A program made the translations under genes and the position numbers. The notes under the pieces were generated by a model. The model saw only the letters and a program-made list of their open reading frames with translations. It was not told where the DNA came from and did not search any database. A stretch of DNA of 64,000 nucleotides from the NCBI GenBank assembly GCA_022842065.1, contig JALHQH010000025.1:95326-159325 (forward strand), read 5' to 3'. Positions within the stretch are counted from its first letter, which is position 1. The number at the start of each line of letters is the position of its first letter. The DNA comes from Caldilineaceae bacterium (GTDB lineage Bacteria; Chloroflexota; Anaerolineae; Caldilineales; Caldilineaceae). Positions 59,182 through 64,000 of the stretch are shown here, one piece after another.

Positions 59182-60915
59182 GTGAACCAGTCGTCGCAGC
59201 AAAGAGCGCTTGCGCATACCTTCCATCATGCTTCGGGGCATGCGCCGGGTAGCAACAGCTCAGTCTCACAACAAAATTTATCCACACACGAAGAAATTTA
59301 TGCGGGAAAGCGAGGTGAAACCAGCGAAGAAAGTAATTTATCAACCATGGATCAAAAGCCACACTTTGCGGCACCACTTTTCGCGACAGAAGACTTGAAT
59401 ATCGTGGATGAAGTGTTGACAGAGGGCCGAATTGACCCCCATGCGATCTGGCAGATGTTACTCGGCGAGCTCGCGTTACAAATGCCTTCGGCGACCTTTA
59501 ATACTTGGGTACGCGATACTTGGGTTATTGGCTATGAAGATGGCGAATTTATCATTGGCCTGCCCAATGCTTATGCTCGCGACTGGTTGGAAAATCGACT
59601 GCGCAACAAGATTAAGCGTGCCCTTAGCAGCTTGATCCATCGTTCGGTGCAGGTACATTTTCGCGTCTGTCCACGCCAGGTTAGCGATTCACCCAACGCG
59701 CTGCCAACGCCCTTTGACCAGTTAGCGGCAGAAGAGCCAACAGCGGTACAATCAGCCCCGTTTAGCGCAGCCGCGCTGACCAGTACACCGAGCGTTAAAG
59801 TCGCCCCTCCCCCGCAAGTACCGGAGGTAAGATCAATGCCAACCCAGGGTGGTCATGAAGCGGCGAATATTTATGACAATGTGCCACCAACTGGCAAAAT
59901 TCCGCTAAATGTCCATTACACCTTTGAATCTTTTGTCGTGGGTAGTCATAATAAATTGGCCCATGCCGCGGCCGAAGCCATTGCCGAGCGACCGGGGCAG
60001 AGCTTTAACCCGCTCTTTGTCTATGGCGGTGTTGGTTTGGGCAAGACGCATCTACTGCATGCGGTTGGGCACCGGGCCAAACAACTTGGTTACCAAATGC
60101 TCTATGTCTCGTCAGAACAATTTACAAATGAGCTGATTGGTGCCATCCGCAGCCAGAGCACAGAAGAATTTCGCAGCAAGTACCGGCGAGTAGATGTGCT
60201 CCTGATCGATGATATTCAATTTATTAGTGGCAAAGAGAGCACCCAAGAGGAATTCTTCCACACTTTTAACCACCTGCACGCCAGCGGGCGCCAAGTGGTG
60301 CTGAGCAGCGACCGCCCACCAAAAATGTTGGCAACGCTTGATGACCGCCTCCGCAGTCGCTTTGAAGGCGGTTTACAGACCGATATTGCCCAGCCTGACT
60401 TTGAAACGCGGGTGGCGATTCTGCAATCAAAAGCCAATCGCATGGGGGCAGCCGTTGATCAAAGTGTGTTGATGATGGTGGCCGAACGGGTCGATAGCAA
60501 TATTCGTGAATTGGAGGGCGCACTCAACCGGCTGATTATTCAAGCCAGGTTGATGAATAGTTCCTTAACCATTCAACTAGCAACCACGATTCTCAACAAT
60601 CTAGCCCCAGAGCGGAGTGCCTGTGCCCCCGGAATCTTAATCCGAATCGTGACTGAGCACTTCCAGTTAGCAAGTGACGACCTTTGTGGCCGCAAGCGCA
60701 CAAAAGAGATCGCCAATGCGCGGCAAATTGCCATGTTTTTACTGCGCGAAGAGCATGGTCTTTCGCTGCCGGCGATTGGTGAATTACTCGGTGGACGCGA
60801 TCACAGCACCATACGCTATGGCATTGAAAAAGTTACCACTGATCTGGCCGACGATGAAAGTCTGCGCCAAACGATCACCGCACTGCGTGATAAAGTTTAT
60901 TTACCCTTTATGTAA
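59182..60915 (+). CDS. dnaA: Chromosomal replication initiator protein DnaA
   Basis: AAA+ initiator that opens the origin. 577 residues, longer than the usual 440-470. Domain I begins near residue 88 (IWQMLLGELALQMPSATFNTWV). Domain II is a Ser/Pro/Ala linker. Domain III has Walker A GGVGLGKTH, Walker B LLIDDIQF and Sensor motifs. Domain IV ends with LLGGRDHSTIRYGIEKV. The GTG at 59182 follows AGGAGGGG. This start gives an ~80-residue extension ahead of domain I; an internal ATG at 59347 would shorten it. dnaN and recF are not adjacent. Confidence 0.96.
   Translation: MNQSSQQRALAHTFHHASGHAPGSNSSVSQQNLSTHEEIYAGKRGETSEESNLSTMDQKPHFAAPLFATEDLNIVDEVLTEGRIDPHAIWQMLLGELALQMPSATFNTWVRDTWVIGYEDGEFIIGLPNAYARDWLENRLRNKIKRALSSLIHRSVQVHFRVCPRQVSDSPNALPTPFDQLAAEEPTAVQSAPFSAAALTSTPSVKVAPPPQVPEVRSMPTQGGHEAANIYDNVPPTGKIPLNVHYTFESFVVGSHNKLAHAAAEAIAERPGQSFNPLFVYGGVGLGKTHLLHAVGHRAKQLGYQMLYVSSEQFTNELIGAIRSQSTEEFRSKYRRVDVLLIDDIQFISGKESTQEEFFHTFNHLHASGRQVVLSSDRPPKMLATLDDRLRSRFEGGLQTDIAQPDFETRVAILQSKANRMGAAVDQSVLMMVAERVDSNIRELEGALNRLIIQARLMNSSLTIQLATTILNNLAPERSACAPGILIRIVTEHFQLASDDLCGRKRTKEIANARQIAMFLLREEHGLSLPAIGELLGGRDHSTIRYGIEKVTTDLADDESLRQTITALRDKVYLPFM
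59278..59286 (+). promoter_or_regulatory. DnaA box inside the dnaA coding region
   Basis: TTATCCACA, a perfect match to the E. coli consensus, lies within the first 35 codons of dnaA. It may serve autoregulation or be part of the origin. Confidence 0.5.
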
Positions 60916-61407
60916 CTGATCGTGAACAAGCTGCAATCATCCTATTTGTAAACTAAAGCGACTTAGCCGTAGCGGCAAGTCGCTTTAGTTTTCGTGCCTG
61001 TGCCAGTAGCTGCGCAGTGCGCACCTCAACTTTTTCTGCTTTGGTAAAGCATTCTCCCATAACGAATCGTACCACGTAAATATGTTTGCATTATTAATCC
61101 AACTACAGTACACTATATAGTACCGAATGACTATAACAATTGGCGACTTCTGCTTAAAATAGGCAATTGCTCTAATCGAGTAGTCAGTGCGTAGTGCCAA
61201 TTGTGCAGTAGGTCTAACGAAAGTGCATCTGTTTAAAAACGATAATTTCGTAATGCAAGGCAGTAAACAAAAGTTATCGTTGCCAACACATTTGCAGTTT
61301 TCGATCAATTTGTGGATTCAGTCATTTCACAGCGTAAATATTGCATTGGACGGTAGTTGTCACGAAGGCCGTAATGATCTAGTCTAAAAGCTGGCCCGGA
61401 GTGCAGT
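60916..61407. other. Spacer between dnaA and recA
   Basis: No plausible gene. After the dnaA terminator (60951-60990) there is a 10-bp palindrome ACTATATAGT (61112-61121). I see no LexA-type GAAC-N4-GTTC site ahead of recA. Confidence 0.55.
60951..60990 (+). terminator. Terminator of dnaA
   Basis: AACTAAAGCGACTT (60951-60964) and its exact complement (60977-60990) form a 14-bp stem with a 12-base loop, ending TTTTCG. Confidence 0.85.
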
Positions 61408-62481
61408 ATGAGTAGAGATGGTCGTCAGAAAGCGCTCGAAACTACGCTGGCTGGCCTTAGTAAACGGTATGGGGAAGGTGTTGTCATTAAGTTGGGCGAA
61501 ACAACGCGGCTTAATGTAGAAACCATCCCCAGCGGTAGTCTCAGCCTCGATATTGCACTTGGTGTTGGCGGATTTCCCCGTGGCCGCATCATTGAAATTT
61601 ATGGTCCAGAAAGTTCGGGCAAAACCACACTCTGTTTACATGTCATTGCCCAAGCGCAAAAGCGCGGCGGCATCTGTGGCTTTATCGATGTTGAACATGC
61701 GCTCGATCCCACTTATGCGCAACGTATCGGCGTTGATGTGGAGAGCCTGTATGTTAGTCAACCTGATACAGGTGAGCAAGCACTGGAAATCGTTGATGCC
61801 TTGGTGCGTTCCGGCGCAATGGATGTCATCGTCGTTGATAGTGTTGCCGCCCTTGTACCCCGTGCCGAGCTAGAAGGCGACATGGGTGATAGCCATGTTG
61901 GCCTACATGCCAGACTGATGAGCCAGGCCCTACGCAAGTTGACAGGCGCAGTAAAATCCAGCGGCACCTGCATGATCTTTACGAATCAGTTACGTCAGAA
62001 GATCGGCGTAATGTTTGGCAATCCCGAAACAACCACGGGTGGGCTTGCCCTTAAATTTTATGCTAGTATTCGCCTGGATGTACGACGCGTCGAGTCAATT
62101 AAGCAAGGCAACGAAGTAATCGGCAATCGTACACGAGTCACTGTTCGCAAGAACAAGGTCGCTTCGCCCTTCCGGGTAGCAGAATTTGATATTATGTTCA
62201 ATGAAGGGATTAGTACACTGGGTGATCTGATCGATCTGGGTGTGGACTATGACATTCTGGCCAAGCGTGGTGCATATATCCGCTACCGGGACGAAATGAT
62301 CGGTCAGGGGCGCGAAGCAAGTAAAGAGTTTCTGCGCACCAATCCGGCCATGGCCGCCGAAATTGAACAGATGGTGCGTGCAAAAGCTGGATTGCTCGGC
62401 GCAGCCGCGGAAATGTCCGCGAATGGGGTATCGCTAGCCGCCGATGAAGTAGACAGCAACGACCTGGCACTAGAGGTTTAG
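61408..62481 (+). CDS. recA: Recombinase RecA
   Basis: Strand-exchange protein of homologous recombination and SOS co-protease. 357 residues. Walker [37 protein letters not shown], loop L1 and L2 regions ([33 protein letters not shown]) are all present; LSGG-type inserts and inteins are absent. ATG follows GGAG. It is followed by rny after about 480 bp. Confidence 0.98.
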   Translation: MSRDGRQKALETTLAGLSKRYGEGVVIKLGETTRLNVETIPSGSLSLDIALGVGGFPRGRIIEIYGPESSGKTTLCLHVIAQAQKRGGICGFIDVEHALDPTYAQRIGVDVESLYVSQPDTGEQALEIVDALVRSGAMDVIVVDSVAALVPRAELEGDMGDSHVGLHARLMSQALRKLTGAVKSSGTCMIFTNQLRQKIGVMFGNPETTTGGLALKFYASIRLDVRRVESIKQGNEVIGNRTRVTVRKNKVASPFRVAEFDIMFNEGISTLGDLIDLGVDYDILAKRGAYIRYRDEMIGQGREASKEFLRTNPAMAAEIEQMVRAKAGLLGAAAEMSANGVSLAADEVDSNDLALEV

Positions 62482-62958
62482 ACCCTCTGCGTCCGACACA
62501 AGCGACCTGCTCCAATGCAGTACCTGATGAGTATATTGGCAGCGTACTCATCTTCATCACATAGGTGTTGTTCTCTACCGGACGCTCCCTCACATTGCCC
62601 TGGCCTATCGCCCTGGCACAAAGCACATCCTGCTACGCCAGAACTGGCCAAGCAGCTAGCTAACTGTGAACGGATCTTGTGGAGAGGTACCCCTGTTGTG
62701 CGCTGTGGCCAGAGCTACAGCGCTTTTTTATACCTTTCGTAAGTTGGTTTCATTCGCAAGATCTATCATCGATCCGACTTACACAACCCGAAAATGCCAA
62801 AGCATTCATTAGATTGCAATCACCTACATAACGGCGGGCTTGGCCACACGCCCAGCACAATGTAACAACCCGGTTCAATTGATTGCAGATAGTCAATCGA
62901 CGCTCGCATCAGCACAGTTGTGGTAAGTCTTCATTCATGTGCACTAAAGGATCTATCT
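62482..62958. other. Spacer between recA and rny
   Basis: No plausible gene; a 75-codon frame at 62515 is not recognisable. A terminator-like hairpin lies at 62700-62730. The remainder, 62731-62958, shows nothing I recognise beyond AAAGG ahead of rny. Confidence 0.5.
62700..62730 (+). terminator. Terminator downstream of recA
   Basis: GCGCTGT (62700-62706) pairs with ACAGCGC (62717-62723), then TTTTTTA. It lies about 220 bases after the recA stop. Confidence 0.7.
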
Positions 62959-64000
62959 ATGGAAATCGGTATCTGGTTAGCCATCGTACTAATCCTGCTA
63001 TTTGCAGTGATTAGCGCCGGGGCAGCCGCTTTTTTCTCATTCCAACGAGGACAACAGGAAGGCGTTCGAACTGAACAAGCACGTCAGGCTGAACTCAAAC
63101 AGACCGCAGAAGAACAAGCCGCGCGCATTATCAAAGATGCAGAAACCGAAGTAAAACAGTTACGGCTGGTCTATAAAGAAGAAGAAGTCCAGAAACGTAA
63201 CGAAATCGAAGCCGAACAGACCAAACGGCGCAAGGATCTAGAACGCATTGAAGAACGGCTGCAAAATCGACTAGACAGCGCCGAGCGCCGCCTAGAGCAG
63301 ATCGAAAGCCGCGAGCGCAAACTTAACCAACGCGAAGGCAAACTTGACCAGCGCCAGGCAAAACTCGCCGGCTTGGAAGAGGAGCGCATGGTCGAGTTAC
63401 AGCGGATTGCCCAAATGAGTCAAGAAGAGGCCCGCCAAACCCTCTTAACGACTGTGGAGCAGAACACACGCCACGAGATGGCACGCACAATTCGCGAAGT
63501 AGAAGCCGAGGTCGCCGACGAAGCTGACCGCCGCGCCCGCAGTATTATCACGATGGCGATTGAACGGCTGGCCAGTGAGCACATCTCCGAATATGCCGTC
63601 AGCAGTGTTGATTTGCCCTCAGATGAGATGAAGGGGCGCATTATTGGCCGCCAAGGGCGCAATATTCGGGCGATTGAACAGGCCCTTGGCGTTGATCTGA
63701 TTGTGGACGATACGCCGGAAGCGATCATCATTAGCAGTTTTGATCCCATTCGCCGCGAAGTAGCCCGGATGACGCTCAGCAAGCTCATTACCGATGGTCG
63801 CATTCATCCGGCCCGGATTGAAAAGGAAGTGGAGAAGGCCCAGCAAGAGATCGACCGCATGGTGATGGAAGCAGGTGAGTATGCCATGATCGAAACGGGG
63901 GTCCAAGGGTTACACCGTGAGATCCAGCGCATCCTGGGCCGCCTTAAATTTCGCACCAGCTATGGCCAGAATCAACTCTACCATGCCATTGAAACAGCGC
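62959..64000 (+). CDS. rny: Ribonuclease Y (partial, cut by window end)
   Basis: Membrane-anchored endoribonuclease initiating mRNA decay. The 347 visible codons give an N-terminal membrane segment (about 5-25), a long Glu/Arg/Lys-rich coiled coil (about 35-170) and a KH domain with MKGRIIGRQGRNIRAIEQALG. The catalytic HD domain lies past the window edge (family length about 510-520). ATG at 62959 follows AAAGG. Confidence 0.95.
   Translation, partial: MEIGIWLAIVLILLFAVISAGAAAFFSFQRGQQEGVRTEQARQAELKQTAEEQAARIIKDAETEVKQLRLVYKEEEVQKRNEIEAEQTKRRKDLERIEERLQNRLDSAERRLEQIESRERKLNQREGKLDQRQAKLAGLEEERMVELQRIAQMSQEEARQTLLTTVEQNTRHEMARTIREVEAEVADEADRRARSIITMAIERLASEHISEYAVSSVDLPSDEMKGRIIGRQGRNIRAIEQALGVDLIVDDTPEAIIISSFDPIRREVARMTLSKLITDGRIHPARIEKEVEKAQQEIDRMVMEAGEYAMIETGVQGLHREIQRILGRLKFRTSYGQNQLYHAIETA

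Noticed and set aside
62515..62742. 75-codon frame after recA
   Set aside because: Ends over a terminator hairpin, and has no recognisable domain.

Overview
The window looks like chromosomal DNA of a moderately GC-rich bacterium, most plausibly a member of the Chloroflexota. This is inference from gene content and order, not a search. The pointers are a short EF-Ts, an rpsB-tsf-pyrH-frr-uppS-cdsA row, recA directly followed by rny, SNF2/SWIM and DUF2142 proteins, low-complexity lipoproteins, and many short intergenic palindromes. No phage, plasmid, intact insertion sequence or CRISPR array is visible.

Layout. 1-4400: a tandem 119-bp repeat, uvrA behind a promoter with a LexA-type palindrome, two tRNA-Ser genes and several large hairpins. 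4440-8290 (minus): a divergent GroEL-like chaperonin, a 6S RNA gene and aspS. 8670-12490 (plus): a coiled-coil protein, a sensor-domain protein, a Ras/Rab-like small GTPase and a histidine kinase. I consider this the most interesting module in the window. 12590-21980 (plus): SNF2 helicase, SWIM-like protein, a small membrane protein, an acetyltransferase, a glycosyltransferase and a DUF2142 membrane protein. 22250-24450: large-subunit catalase. 24550-25290 (minus): an HNH nuclease with a small partner. 25360-30700 (minus): a compact operon of universal stress protein, Lon-like protease, solute-binding protein and glycoside hydrolase.

30840-33240: an M50 protease, an HD hydrolase and prephenate dehydrogenase. 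33260-41530: an exopolysaccharide/glycan locus with a GT2, three GT4 enzymes, a pyruvyltransferase, a flippase, a methyltransferase and a probable sulfatase remnant. 41700-45400: a secreted protein with four related modules, a lipoprotein and a response regulator. 45660-51060: the translation and cell-envelope row rpsB, tsf, pyrH, frr, uppS, cdsA. 51080-55075 (minus): rpe, hydrolase, site-2 protease with CBS domains, DUF971 and slipin. 55340-58120: a DUF3048 protein and a GNAT protein.

58120-64000: a gene-free AT-rich stretch with DnaA-box-like sites (probable oriC), then dnaA, recA and a truncated rny. DNA repair and replication (uvrA, recA, dnaA), translation (rpsB, tsf, frr, aspS, tRNA-Ser) and envelope building (uppS, cdsA, glycan locus) dominate. 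Intergenic spaces hold an unusual density of perfect inverted repeats, a heptamer array, REP-like elements, and one tandem duplication of a gene-junction containing a ribosome-binding site and start codon.
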